Counted from the stretch's first letter, positions 20,901 to 27,707 are shown. The stretch: 64,000 nucleotides of DNA from Methylorubrum suomiense (GCF_022179765.1 NZ_BPRE01000013.1:1-64000); one strand, 5' to 3'. The notes: generated from the letters alone by a model not told the origin. Made by a program: numbers and translations.

Positions 20901-22409
20901 TTCACCTATAGGCCGGACGCCGATTTTCACGGCGAGGACGCCTTCACCTACGCGGTCATCGATTCCGATGGCGGCCGCTCGACGGCCACGGTCCATCTCA
21001 CGGTCGCGTTCGTGGACAGCGCTCCCAAGGCGACCGCGGCTCCGGTCACGACGCGCGAGGACACACCCGTCGATGGCCGCGTCGTCGCGAACGACCGAGA
21101 GGACGGAACCCTGATCTTCTCGATCGAGGCGCCGCCTGCCTCCGGCCGGGTCACGCTCCGTCCCGATGGCAGCTTCACCTATACCCCCGGCACGGACTTC
21201 CATGGCGGCGACGGCTTCACCGTTCGGGTCTCGGACAAAGCCGGCGGCTTTACCCTCGTCACGATCCCCGTGACCGTCGCCACGGTCAACGACGCTCCGG
21301 ACGCCCATGCCGACGATCTCGCGGTATCGGCCGGCGAGGTCGGCAGGGGACGGGTCGTGGCGACGGATCGCGATGGTGATTCCCTCGGCTTCCACCTCGC
21401 CGGAAACCCGGCGAACGGTACGGTCCTCCTGGCGGAAGACGGGTCGTATTCCTACACGCCCGGAACCGGCTTCAGCGGCCGCGACCGTTTCACGGTCGAG
21501 GTCAGCGACGGCAGCGGCGGGATCGCGCGCGTCACGATTGCTGTCACGGTCGGGGCAAATCGGGATCTCGTGCCGCCGCCCGGGCTCGGTCTCCCGCTGC
21601 CCGGCGCCCAGCCGATCCTCCATGCGCCGGCCCCGTGGCCGACACCGGCCTTGGAAGCGGGGATCAGTGCCAACGGCTTCCTCCTACCGGCCGTCGCCGC
21701 GATCGACCCGCTCGGCTCCATCGGAAAGGTGATCCTGGCCGACGGTGCGGTCGTCGCCGCGGTCAACGGCGTCGACGACCTGCACGGTACGGTGATCGAC
21801 ACCGACCGTGACGTGGTGCTCGATATGGGCGATCGGATCGCGTCGCTCGCCTGGGAGCGGTTCGAAGGCGCCTCGGACAGCGAAGGGCCCTGGTTCTCGC
21901 CGAGCCCCTATCTCGGCCGTTCGCTCGCCCTCGCCCTGTCGACGGTCGATGATACCGTTGCGCACCGGAACGACCTGTTGATCGAGGCGATCCGACGGCC
22001 CGACATCTTGGTGATCAACCTGCGCAACCGGACGCCCGACGTCGCGTCCATCGGCACCGTCCGGATCTACGGGCCGGACGGCACGCCCGGCCCGGCCTGG
22101 ATCGAGGGAGATGGCAGGGGCGGCTTCTGGGGTCGGCCCCCGGCCGGGACCCGGCTCGTCGCCATCGAGGTGGACGTCGCGCTCCGGGATGGACGCGTCG
22201 TCCGCTGGCCGATGACCGTCGATGCGGAGACCGGGGAAATCCTGGCGACCAAACCTGCACGTCTCGGTGCCGGTTCGAAGGTCATCGAGACCCCCGATCT
22301 CGGGCTTCGCAGCGAAGCGCCGATGTTTACGGCCCAACTGGCCTCCCTTGAACGGGACGGACGTGCCGATTTCACCTTGATCGAAAAGGCACTCGCCCGC
22401 GCTCACTGA
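11931..22409 (+). CDS. Giant DUF4347/Ig-like repeat surface protein, 3492 aa
   Basis: Very large predicted cell-surface or secreted adhesin. The N-terminus carries LEPRFVFDGA (31-40), resembling the LEPR-type motif of exported giant proteins. A DUF4347 domain follows (about 101-268, including IHILSHGSAGDLHLG and LLIYGCDFAAG), then a propeller-like region (269-523), an SdrD-B-like domain (524-634), cadherin/VCBS-like repeats, a segment beginning NGSFENPTI that resembles carbohydrate-binding DUF642-type domains (about 1019-1183), and more repeats. The second half alternates 'GLPPGLTIDPATG' Ig-like (He_PIG) units with 'DEDTPV...NDxDPDGD' units. The C-terminal about 290 residues are non-repetitive. 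No RTX nonapeptides are present. GTG 11931 and ATG 11937 are both possible starts. The gene is followed by a TolC-like gene. Confidence 0.93.
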   Translation: MSMFERFRSKTRAGSDSRAATGARTPTIRALEPRFVFDGAAAPAAAQAHSDAAATQSHGDAPPGERPEPDGHAAHAEPADARAAAPVAPPTHETATASGRHEIVVIDKGAADLATLLAGMPSSAEIILIDSARDGFDQLADALAGRSGIDAIHILSHGSAGDLHLGTGELTAETIQSRYAADLAVIGNALTATGDLLIYGCDFAAGAVGARAVALLASATGADIAASDDATGATELGGDWNLETHRGAIETGVVLDEAAQRDWHHLLAAADNGRGALLAVSGRAIYSVDIATGKATELTRALDSVGGITLGASLNSLAVDQANGLIYYVDNNSPNAADKNALFAYDFRNDRHIVIESDLSTRGITTGTRGLGGAGAAFSNGVLYLAVENVSGNTDQIYKLTFSGAGQAVASGSTFGNQSNHNYDWGDISIDQAGGQLISVTGNSFARFNLSDGSEVLHDETVTRTEVQTGVDSGGFLYTLGTNITRIDPNTGAAIGSGKAITTDGSTALTGINDAAAWTPPTSTIGGRVFGDANKNGTSDSGENGIRGVTVELVDDVNGNRQVDAGERVLATDTSAADGSYSFTGLLPGQFVVRVTDTEGRLTTATATTATSGALTDTRVGATLAGPDFGYNPAIVLDLDDSAAGTGYATNYTERAAGVAIVDGDASIHDVASTTITSAKAVITNGSGADTLSIEGNLPAGISAAYDAATYTLTLTGSESLATYQTALQQIRFASADHDPATTTRTIAVTVHDGTIDSNTATATIAFTALDDAPVNGIPRAQIVNEDTKLVFSSGNGNALSVSDADARGGNLTTTLSVLHGTVTLGSITGVTVSGNGTGTVSVTGTVAAINDALEGTSYRPDANYNGSETLTFVTDDNGNTGTGGPLRDSDDITITVTAVGDPPLNTFPASQTLAEDTNLVFSSATGNAVRVDDPDGDRLTVTLSADQGLLSLSRVTGLTFTAGVGANDATMTFSGAIADINAALDGLRFAPRADYNGSARISLVTRDPIRAAENFTNGSFENPTIAGGSYAIVSESSVPGWKTDATDHQIEIWSSGYNGVPAYEGNQFAEINANQVAALFQTFDATAGSTITLDFAHRGREGVDTMQVRVMDLGADGIAGTADDRTLFDKSYSDGNTAWGAYRETIGETASGNKLRFEFRSISAAGGSQSVGNFIDGIRIEQGFVTASTVDVTIDPVADIVPDTVTTNEDNAVTFNAVTGTDGGAADNFEDPARAVTAVSQGAHGSVTFRPDGLLTYTPDADFNGTDHFTYTVTSGGTTETATVTVTVRPINDAPVNGLPAAQTTAEDTGLVFSSGNGNAITVSDLDAATGNLTTTLSVAHGTLTLGSRTGVTVTNDGTGTVTLTGTVAAINAALDGTVYRPDADYNGSETLAVVTDDGGNTGTDGAKSDTDTVSISVAAVNDAPVNGVPGPQVVDEDTSLVFSAASGNAITVSDLDAGSGRVTTTLQVQHGTLTLGNTANVTVTGSGSGSISLTGTVAAINAALDGTTYRPDADYNGSETLTVITDDGGNTGAGGAKSDTDTVGLTVNPIGDAPTNAVPAATQTLDEDTPLIFSTGGGNGIRVADADGGTLTVTLSSAQGQLTLPRTTGLTFEQGTGTGDESMRFSGTVADINAALEGLRFDPAADRNGAVQISLVTVDPTGATATSTIGATIIPVADIEPDTVTTDEDTAVTFNAVTGMDGGTADNFEDPARAVTAVSQGAHGSVTFRPDGLLTYTPDADFDGTDRFTYTVTAGGTTETATVTVTMRPINDAPVLDLSATHGYATRYTEGASGVAIVDADVSVSDVDSASMASATAVITNGQAGDTLAVEGPLPAGIVARFDAATYTLTLTGAAANADYQTALSRVRFSSSERDPSTVTRRIDVSVSDGALRSDVATATVDVTAVNDAPLNGVPAGQTTAEDTGLIFSSGNGNAITVADPDAGTGTLTTTFSVAHGTLSLGSRTGVTVANDGTRTVTLTGTVAAINAALDGTVYRPDADYNGNETLTIVTDDGGNTGSGGAKSDTDTLALTVSPVNDAPRAGTLPAVGSLDGDSVAGLDLGRFFSDVEGETLTFGIAGLPTGLTFDSATGSVHGTIDRSASRGGANGDNTVTVTADDGHGGTTRRSFTWRVVDPAPIARNDGALTDARMSALGSVLADNGNGADSDPDGDPLTVAAVNGAAAGVGQAVTGSNGGRFTVRADGSYRFDPGTDFNGLTAGQTRTTHIDYTISDGDGGTATATLTVTVVGLTDAPASLAPGDRAAGDGGTVVLPYGNPSQGPDGAAPSYSATGLPLGLAIDPATGTIRGTIDRAASGPTGLADYQVTVTATDPGGTQTETRFTLRVTNPAPQAIDDGATTPEDRPVVVDVLANDRDPDGDVLAIVATGDAAPRAGHGRVAIADGKLVYTPDADFNGTDTITYAIVDGNGGTSTASVTVIVTPVDDGPRAVTLPDQAGRGGASVVYDIATRFRDPDTDRSASAPSGDGLRFTATGLPPGLSIDPATGLITGSLPVGSAAATDYTVTVTATDAAGASIARSFTWTVSDTATAGPDQATTRAGTPVLVAVTANDSAADGSAVRLVDAPGATSAAHGTVSVDPATGLLTYVPDDGFSGTDTVVYTVETAQGLRATGLLTVTVTPENLRPVAPDTFSARNAVDGESLRVPFGHLVVDPEGARLAYTATGLPPGLTIDPATGEISGTINPDASGSSGQATYVVTLTATDPNGLTVSRKFAWTVTNPAPSASDDVLTTDEDTPVDIDVTGNDHDPDGDPLSVVAGSVTAYHGTVAINRDGSLRYTPDPDFNGTDTIVYTVTDGNDGFATASLAIDVNPVNDAPVFDAASSAIADWSAQDAARVSIPAGSAFRDIDEGDVLTFSANGLPPGLVLDRATGLISGTLAPDASTRVPGGVYAVMLTGTDRSGASATARFTITVGNPAPITLDDAATLDENTHLEGHVLDNDADPDGDAIRVDPKPVAGPLHGRLDLRADGSFTYRPDADFHGEDAFTYAVIDSDGGRSTATVHLTVAFVDSAPKATAAPVTTREDTPVDGRVVANDREDGTLIFSIEAPPASGRVTLRPDGSFTYTPGTDFHGGDGFTVRVSDKAGGFTLVTIPVTVATVNDAPDAHADDLAVSAGEVGRGRVVATDRDGDSLGFHLAGNPANGTVLLAEDGSYSYTPGTGFSGRDRFTVEVSDGSGGIARVTIAVTVGANRDLVPPPGLGLPLPGAQPILHAPAPWPTPALEAGISANGFLLPAVAAIDPLGSIGKVILADGAVVAAVNGVDDLHGTVIDTDRDVVLDMGDRIASLAWERFEGASDSEGPWFSPSPYLGRSLALALSTVDDTVAHRNDLLIEAIRRPDILVINLRNRTPDVASIGTVRIYGPDGTPGPAWIEGDGRGGFWGRPPAGTRLVAIEVDVALRDGRVVRWPMTVDAETGEILATKPARLGAGSKVIETPDLGLRSEAPMFTAQLASLERDGRADFTLIEKALARAH
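15531..15828 (+). repeat. Long direct repeat in adhesin gene, copy 1
   Basis: About 300 bases nearly identical to 16971-17268, exactly 1440 bases (480 codons) downstream. It encodes the unit containing DTVTTNEDNAVTFNAVTG through the ETATVTVTV strand. DNA-level identity exceeds what protein conservation requires, implying recent duplication or gene conversion inside the gene. Confidence 0.85.
15829..16170 (+). repeat. Second repeat family in adhesin gene (other copies near 16211-16540 and 17677-18018)
   Basis: Unit running from VNGLPAAQTTAEDTGLVFSS through TLSVAHGTLTLGSRTGVTV to the DYNGSETL/VTDDGGNTG end. The 17677-18018 copy lies 1848 bases (616 codons) downstream and is very similar at DNA level; 16211-16540 is more diverged. 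An earlier, still more divergent copy starts near 14255. Confidence 0.75.
16971..17268 (+). repeat. Long direct repeat in adhesin gene, copy 2
   Basis: Partner of 15531-15828 at a spacing of exactly 1440 bases; only scattered single-base differences, for example aacgag to gacgag and aacggaacc to gacggaacc. Confidence 0.85.
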
Positions 22410-22538
22410 TTTGTGGCACCGGCCAAAACCCTCATTTTGACGGTTCGTTTACCATGCCGATTGAAAGAACGGGGGAGCGCGAGAGCGGGCTCCCGGGGCT
22501 TCCCGAGGGCGCTTAAGCCCGGAGGGGAAGCGGGGATC

Positions 22539-24119
22539 ATGGCGCAGGTTCGGCCAAGCGACGGCAGGTACCGGCGTCGGATCGGTTCCGCGTGGCTTGG
22601 AGCGACGCTGCTGGCCACGGCCACGGCCGGCTGCACCGTGACGCCCCAACCGCTCGGGCAGGCCGAAATCGGTGCCTATGCGGCGGACAAGCTGCGCCGC
22701 GTCGGTTCCGATCAGCCGCTACCGGGACCGCGCATCGATCTCTACGAGGCCTTCGCCCGCGCTCTGAAGTACAATCTCGATCAGCGCGTCGAAATCATGC
22801 AGACGGCCGTGCGAGCTCGGGAGCTGAGCTTCGCCAGCTATTCGATGCTGCCGAACTTCGTCGCCAACAGCGCCTATGCGGGGCGCGACAACTACGCTGC
22901 GAGTTCTTCGATCTCGGTGCTGAGCCAGCGCCAGTCGCTCGAACCCTCCTATAGCCAGGACAGGAACTTCGTTTTCGGCGACCTGTCGCTGAGCTGGAAC
23001 ATCCTCGATTTCGGTCTGTCGTATGTGCGCGCGCGGCAGGCCGCCGATGCCGTTCTCATCGCCGAGGAGAATCGCCGCCGGGTGGTGAGCCGCATCATCG
23101 AGGATGTGCGGACCGCCTATTGGCGCGCTTTGACGAGTGAGCGCCTTGCGAGCCGCCTGCGCGCCCTCGAAGGCCGCGCTCAGAACGCGATCAGTGACGC
23201 CCGTCGGCTCTATAACGAGCGCCAGACCTCGCCGATCACGGCCCTCACCTACGAGCGCGAACTGATCGAGATCAGGCGTGAGGCCCAGCGCGTCGAGGCA
23301 GACCTGCTCGTCGCCCGCAGTCAGCTCGCGTCGCTGATGAACCTCCCCCCCGATCTGCCGTTCCGGCTGGCCGAGATGGAGGGAGTCGAGGCGGGTTTGA
23401 AGCTCGGCGTCGCCGATTCCGATCTCGTTCGCGTTGCCCTGGAGAACCGGTCGGAACTCCGCGAGGTCGCCTATCGCCAGCGTATCAACGGGCGCGAGGC
23501 GACCGCCGCCCTGCTGGAAATGCTGCCCGGTTTCAACGTCATCGTCGGCGCCAACGCCGATTCGAACCGCCTGCTCTACAATTCGAACTGGGTCGGCTGG
23601 GGCGCGCGCGCGAGCTGGAACCTGATGAGCGTGTTCCGCTACCCCGAGCGGACCAGCCTCATCGATGCGCAGGACGCGCTCCTCGACAAGCGTGCACTGG
23701 CCGTGACCATGGCGGTGATGACCCAGGTCCATGTCAGCCGGATCCGCCACGCGCTGGCGATGAAGGAATTCGAGACAGCCGCCGCCTTCCGCCGTGTCCA
23801 GCGCCGTATCGTGGGGCAGATGCGGGCGTCCGCTGCGGCGCTCTCGACGAGCGAGCAGACCCTGATCCGCGAGGAGATGAACACCCTGATCGCCGAGGTC
23901 AAATTCGATCTCGCCCATGCTGCCGTCCAGAACGCGCGGGCCAACGTCTTCGCCTCCCTCGGCCTCGACTCCTTTCCGTTGGCGACCATCGATGGCCAGG
24001 ATCTCGATGGCCTGACGCGAGCCGTGCGGACGAGCTGGCTCGGAATCGGGGCGGTCCTCGCCGAAGCGCCTCCGATCCCGCGCGTGCCCGCCGTTCCGCC
24101 CCTGAGGCTGAGGCACTGA
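22539..24119 (+). CDS. TolC-like outer-membrane lipoprotein, 526 aa
   Basis: Outer-membrane efflux/secretion channel subunit. ATG 22539 has GGAGGGGAAG upstream and begins a lipoprotein signal with lipobox ATAGC (Cys about residue 29); the longer in-frame start at 22413 would bury this. The body is mostly long amphipathic helices, for example RARELSFASYSMLPNF and ISDARRLYNERQTSPITALT, with repeated TolC-type arrangement and strand segments such as FGDLSLSWNILDFGLSYVRA. It is 129 bases after the adhesin stop and in the same direction, so it is the likely exit channel for the adaptor complex encoded upstream. Confidence 0.9.
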   Translation: MAQVRPSDGRYRRRIGSAWLGATLLATATAGCTVTPQPLGQAEIGAYAADKLRRVGSDQPLPGPRIDLYEAFARALKYNLDQRVEIMQTAVRARELSFASYSMLPNFVANSAYAGRDNYAASSSISVLSQRQSLEPSYSQDRNFVFGDLSLSWNILDFGLSYVRARQAADAVLIAEENRRRVVSRIIEDVRTAYWRALTSERLASRLRALEGRAQNAISDARRLYNERQTSPITALTYERELIEIRREAQRVEADLLVARSQLASLMNLPPDLPFRLAEMEGVEAGLKLGVADSDLVRVALENRSELREVAYRQRINGREATAALLEMLPGFNVIVGANADSNRLLYNSNWVGWGARASWNLMSVFRYPERTSLIDAQDALLDKRALAVTMAVMTQVHVSRIRHALAMKEFETAAAFRRVQRRIVGQMRASAAALSTSEQTLIREEMNTLIAEVKFDLAHAAVQNARANVFASLGLDSFPLATIDGQDLDGLTRAVRTSWLGIGAVLAEAPPIPRVPAVPPLRLRH

Positions 24120-24740
24120 GGCAGGGATCCGCTCGCCTCGTGGCACGAGCCGAACATCGACCCCGCCACCGCAAAAGCTCCCGCGCCGGGGAGCGCGCCG
24201 CCGGAGCGATGGGCGGCGATCAGATCGTCGCGTAGCGAGGCATCAGGGAGCCACTCGCGACGGGCGTCACCGCACCGGTCCGGCCGGGCAGAAGCCGGCG
24301 CAAGCGTTGCTCGACACGGCGGGTCTCGCGCGCGAAGCCGGCTCGAGGCCGGACGAGCCGTCGGAGAAGATTTCGGCCAGGGCTGCGCCGAGCTCCGTCA
24401 GCGCAGCGCGATAGCCCCAAGACGGGCCCAGGCGGCGCGGGAGGACAGACCGAGCGCGTTGGAATAGCCCTGCACCGAGCCCGTCCGGCCCATCGCTTCG
24501 AACATCACCGTCGGGTCAGTCACAGCGTGTTCCTGCCGATCCGAACCAGCCCCCGAGGCCGAGCGCCGCCACAGTCTGACCCGATCTGGAATATGGGTTC
24601 ATATTGATGGCTCTAAAACGGTCGTTCACAACATGACGGCCCCGTTCGGGGCCGCGCCTACGATGCGACCGACATAACGCTCCGGATCACGCCGACACGC
24701 GTCGCCGAAACCATCCGACGGGTACACAGGCCGAACGCCG
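24120..24740. other. Intergenic region with decayed coding sequence
   Basis: About 620 bases with no intact gene. It holds the HTH fragment described separately and an inverted repeat AATATG-GGTT-CATATT at 24590-24605 without a T-run. The latter lies about 135 bases before the recombinase-like gene and could be a protein-binding site. Confidence 0.5.
24398..24523 (-). pseudogene. Fragment of ModE/LysR-type HTH regulator
   Basis: A GTG-started 41-codon frame reads ...FEAMGRTGSVQGYSNALGL, then SSRAAWARLGAIALR and a stop. Shifting frame near the end continues GYRAALTELGAALAEIF. The ALGLSSRAAWARL portion resembles the recognition helix of ModE-like molybdate regulators. Too short and frameshifted to be functional; identification is tentative. 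Confidence 0.3.
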
Positions 24741-25451
24741 ATGTCCTCAGACCTGTTCGTTTCCTACCTCCGGTCTGCCCAGGCTGATGCCGAGGATGTC
24801 CTCGCCTTGCAGCGTGCGGCGATCGCCCGTCATCTCGGTCGCCGCGGGCGCCTTGCTGCCGAGATCATCGGTGACACGGCCTGTGCGGTTGAGCCGGACC
24901 TGAGCGAGGCGATGAGCCTGTGCCATCGGCACGGCGCAACGTTGCTGATGGCCGAACTCGGCATCTGGGGCGATGAGTCCGCCTTCCTGCGCAAACTGGG
25001 CTACGAACTGCGTCACCTGAATCTCCGCTTCGTCGCCCTGGACAGACCGGAGGCCAGCGAGCTGACCCTCGGCATCATGGCTGCGGTGACGGAAGCGGAG
25101 GAACGGTTCGACGTGATCCGCACGCCCGAGATCGTTGCCCGCCGCCGCGACTTCTATGCCCGCTTCACCGCCGAGCGTCGCAAATGCGCCGCGACCGGGT
25201 CGGGTCACATGTCTGTCCGCAGATCCGAGACGCGTTTCCAGATCGAGGACCAGCGGTCCGGAACGTCGCGGAGCTGGGAACGCGCCCTGGACGTGGCGCC
25301 GCTTCTCACGGAGATTCGCGCGGCCGGCGTCGAAACGCTGGAGCAGGTCGCCCACACGCTCAACGCTCTCGGCATCCCCTCGGCCCGTGGAAACCGCTGG
25401 TACCCGATGCAGGTGGCCCGCGTTACGAAACGCCTTGCGGCTGTTGGTTGA
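24741..25451 (+). CDS. Serine-recombinase-like protein lacking catalytic residues, 236 aa
   Basis: The N-terminal resolvase fold is recognisable (LFVSYLRSAQADAED, then QRAAIARHLGRRGRLAAEII and LTLGIMAAVTEAEERF). The C-terminal recombinase/DNA-binding part is clear (TLEQVAHTLNALGIPSARGN, then QVARVTKRL). The usual YxRVST nucleophile motif reads YLRSAQ, so the catalytic serine position is altered, and the normal KLDRLAR arginine segment reads ELGIWGDE. It is therefore probably not an active recombinase; it may be a DNA-binding derivative or a decaying mobile-element gene. It stands alone upstream of the MarR gene. Confidence 0.75.
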   Translation: MSSDLFVSYLRSAQADAEDVLALQRAAIARHLGRRGRLAAEIIGDTACAVEPDLSEAMSLCHRHGATLLMAELGIWGDESAFLRKLGYELRHLNLRFVALDRPEASELTLGIMAAVTEAEERFDVIRTPEIVARRRDFYARFTAERRKCAATGSGHMSVRRSETRFQIEDQRSGTSRSWERALDVAPLLTEIRAAGVETLEQVAHTLNALGIPSARGNRWYPMQVARVTKRLAAVG

Positions 25452-25537
25452 GGCGGTCGCCTCTGCCCGATGGCGGTGGTGGTTCCGATCCGGCATGCTG
25501 CCGGAGCCGTTCGCAGGCTGCACTCGTGAGCAGCGGC

Positions 25538-25566
25538 TTGACATGATCCTTCATGCATGAACCATT
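25538..25566 (+). promoter_or_regulatory. Promoter with palindrome for the MarR/OhrR gene
   Basis: TTGACA at 25538-25543 is a perfect -35. A perfect 12-base palindrome TTCATGCATGAA (25550-25561) fills the region up to the expected -10 (about 25561-25566, poor match). A dyad placed there is typical for autorepression by MarR-family proteins. This placement argues for the downstream start codon at 25590. Confidence 0.5.
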
Positions 25567-25589
25567 CATGCTCGAAGGATATCGCAGCG

Positions 25590-26054
25590 ATGGTCGACCG
25601 CAACCGCCGTCTCAGACTGGACGATCAGCTCTGTTTCTCGCTCTATGCCGCGACGAACGCGGTGGTGCGGGCATACCGGCCCCTGCTCGGTGATCTGGGC
25701 CTCACCTATCCGCAATATCTCGTGATGCTCGCGCTCTGGCAGGATGGGGCCGCGCCGGCCCACGCTTTGGCCGCACGGTTGAAGCTCGGCGCCAGTGCCA
25801 TCACACCGCTGGTCGACAAGCTCGAAGCGGCCGGTCTCGTGACCCGCGCCCGTGCCGCCGACCGCCGCGTCGTTCTCGTCGCCTTGACCGAAGCCGGCCG
25901 TCGTCTGGAGGACAGGGTCGCCGCGGCGCAGCAGGCCGTCGTCTGCCGCACCGGGCTGACCGAGGAAGGCCTCGCCGACCTGCGGCAGGAGTTGAAGGCC
26001 CTCGCCGACCGTGTGGCGGCCCAGGGCGGTGAGCCGCAGGACGAGACAATCTGA
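25590..26054 (+). CDS. MarR-family regulator, OhrR-like, 154 aa
   Basis: Winged-helix dimeric repressor. The N-terminus has LDDQLCFSLYAATNAVVRAY with Cys15 at the position of the peroxide-sensing cysteine of OhrR. The winged helix follows (ALAARLKLGASAITPLVDKL, then ARAADRRVVLVALTEAG). Start ATG 25590 has AAGGA about ten bases upstream and lies after the promoter palindrome; ATG 25557 is the alternative. No ohr gene is adjacent. Instead the selenium transport operon begins 75 bases downstream in the same direction, so it may regulate that operon in response to thiol or selenium oxidants; this is inference. Confidence 0.85.
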   Translation: MVDRNRRLRLDDQLCFSLYAATNAVVRAYRPLLGDLGLTYPQYLVMLALWQDGAAPAHALAARLKLGASAITPLVDKLEAAGLVTRARAADRRVVLVALTEAGRRLEDRVAAAQQAVVCRTGLTEEGLADLRQELKALADRVAAQGGEPQDETI

Positions 26055-26128
26055 CGGGACCCGACGTCCGCCGCGCCGGGTCGCACGCAACGAAGGTCCG
26101 AAACAGGACCGGTGGGAGGGAGACGCCG

Positions 26129-27031
26129 ATGATCGACGCAAGGCTTCGGCCTCTGCGGACGCGCCTGCTCACGGCGCTGTTCGCCGTCGTTCAGACCGTG
26201 CTGGGCATCGCGGCCGCTCGAGCGGCGGATCACCCGCCTTTCGTCTTCACGGGCATTCCCGATCAGGACGAGCGGCGCTTGGTCGAACGCTTCGGCAAGG
26301 TGGCCTCCTATCTGGAGGCCAAGCTCGGCGTGCCCGTGCGCTACATTCCGGTGAAGAACTATCCGGCTGCGGTCACGGCCTTCACCAACGGGCAGGTGCA
26401 GCTCGCCTGGTTCGGCGGCTTCACCGGCGTGCAGGCGCGGAGGGCGGCATCCGGCGCCCGTGCCATCGCGCAGGGCGCGGAGGACGCAACCTTCAAGACC
26501 TACCTCATCGCCAATATCCGGACCGGCCTCGTCTCGTCGAAGGAGTTCCCCAAGGCCATCGCGGGGAAAACCTTCACCTTCGGGGCCCGCACCTCGACTT
26601 CGGGCCGCCTCATGCCCGAACATTTCATCCGCCAGGCCTTCCCGGGACAGACGCCGGATCAGGTGTTCTCACGGGTCGGCTATTCGGGGGACCATTCGCG
26701 CACGATACAGCTCGTCCAGTCCGGCGCCTTCGATGTCGGTGCGGTCGATTACACGGTGTGGGACCTCGAGACCAAAGCCGGCAAGGTCGATGCCTCCGCC
26801 GTGTCGGTGATCTGGGAGAGCCCGACCTATCCGGACTATCAGTGGACCGTCCGCGGCGACGTGGACACCGTCTACGGTGCCGGTTTCACCGAGCGTCTGA
26901 CCGCGGCACTCGTCGCGATCGAGGACCCGGCGATCCTCGAGCCGTTCGGACGCTCGAAATTCGTTCCCGTGACGGATGCCGCCTACGACCCGCTGATCGC
27001 GGTCGCCAAATCCACCGGGCTGCTCGACTGA
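26129..27031 (+). CDS. Periplasmic binding protein of putative selenate ABC importer
   Basis: PhnD-like substrate-binding protein, 300 aa. A signal peptide ends near AARA-ADH. Characteristic stretches are TGIPDQDERRLVERF near the mature N-terminus, YIPVKNYPAAVTAF, VQLAWFGGFTGVQARR, FTFGARTSTSGRLMPEHF and VGYSGDHSRTIQLVQSGAFDVGAVD. This PhnD subgroup is the one annotated as putative selenate ABC transporter component when it lies beside selAB, exactly as here. Transport of selenate rather than another oxyanion or phosphonate is inferred from context. Gene order is binding protein, ATPase, permease, selB, selA, with very short gaps. Confidence 0.85.
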   Translation: MIDARLRPLRTRLLTALFAVVQTVLGIAAARAADHPPFVFTGIPDQDERRLVERFGKVASYLEAKLGVPVRYIPVKNYPAAVTAFTNGQVQLAWFGGFTGVQARRAASGARAIAQGAEDATFKTYLIANIRTGLVSSKEFPKAIAGKTFTFGARTSTSGRLMPEHFIRQAFPGQTPDQVFSRVGYSGDHSRTIQLVQSGAFDVGAVDYTVWDLETKAGKVDASAVSVIWESPTYPDYQWTVRGDVDTVYGAGFTERLTAALVAIEDPAILEPFGRSKFVPVTDAAYDPLIAVAKSTGLLD

Positions 27032-27038
27032 GGCGCCC

Positions 27039-27707
27039 GTGCCCATTCCCGCCCTCGCCCTTTCGGATGCCTCGGCCGCCTATGGCGGGCGGGTGGTGCT
27101 GCGGGGCATCGACCTGACGATCCGGGCCGGTGAGCGCGTGGCGTTGCTGGGCCGCTCGGGGGCGGGCAAATCGACCCTGCTCGGCCTCCTGCACGCGCAG
27201 GCCCCGGGGCGCACCGCGTTGGTGCCCCAGACCACGGCGCTGGTGCGCACCCTGTCGGTGTTTCACAACGTCTATATGGGCCGGCTCGACCGGACCTCGA
27301 CCCTGCACAACCTGCGCACCCTTGTCCGTCCGGCGGCGGCCGACCTGCGCGAGGTGGGGGCGGTGCTGGCCCGCGTCGGGCTCGCCGAGACGATCCGTGC
27401 CCGTGCCGGAGCGTTGTCCGGCGGACAGCAGCAGCGAGTCTCGGTCGCCCGCGCCCTCTACAATGGTGGCCCGATCCTGATCGCCGACGAGCCGGTCTCA
27501 GCGCTCGACCGCGTGCAAGGCGCGGGCATTCTGGCCGAGATGGCCCGCACGCACGAGACGCTAGTGCTGGCGCTGCACGACGTCGCCCTGGCGCTCGCCG
27601 CGACCGACCGCATCGTCGTTCTGGAAGCGGGCCGGATCGTCCTCGACGCGCCCGCCCGCGAGCTCGATGCGGCGCGGCTCACCCCCTTCTATGCGGGGAC
27701 AGCGTGA
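27039..27707 (+). CDS. ABC importer ATPase (putative selenate)
   Basis: PhnC-like nucleotide-binding subunit, 222 aa. Walker A GRSGAGKST (about 38-46), signature LSGGQQQRVSVARAL, Walker B ILIADEPVSALD, and the switch histidine in LALHDVALALA are all intact. The start is GTG at 27039, seven bases after the binding-protein stop; no better start exists. The end overlaps the permease start by four bases (GTGA), showing translational coupling. It energises the permease for uptake of the selenium oxyanion proposed from context. Confidence 0.88.
   Translation: MPIPALALSDASAAYGGRVVLRGIDLTIRAGERVALLGRSGAGKSTLLGLLHAQAPGRTALVPQTTALVRTLSVFHNVYMGRLDRTSTLHNLRTLVRPAAADLREVGAVLARVGLAETIRARAGALSGGQQQRVSVARALYNGGPILIADEPVSALDRVQGAGILAEMARTHETLVLALHDVALALAATDRIVVLEAGRIVLDAPARELDAARLTPFYAGTA

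Noticed and set aside
24590..24605. Inverted repeat AATATG-GGTT-CATATT as a terminator
   Set aside because: Short AT-rich stem and no T-run; at most a binding site.
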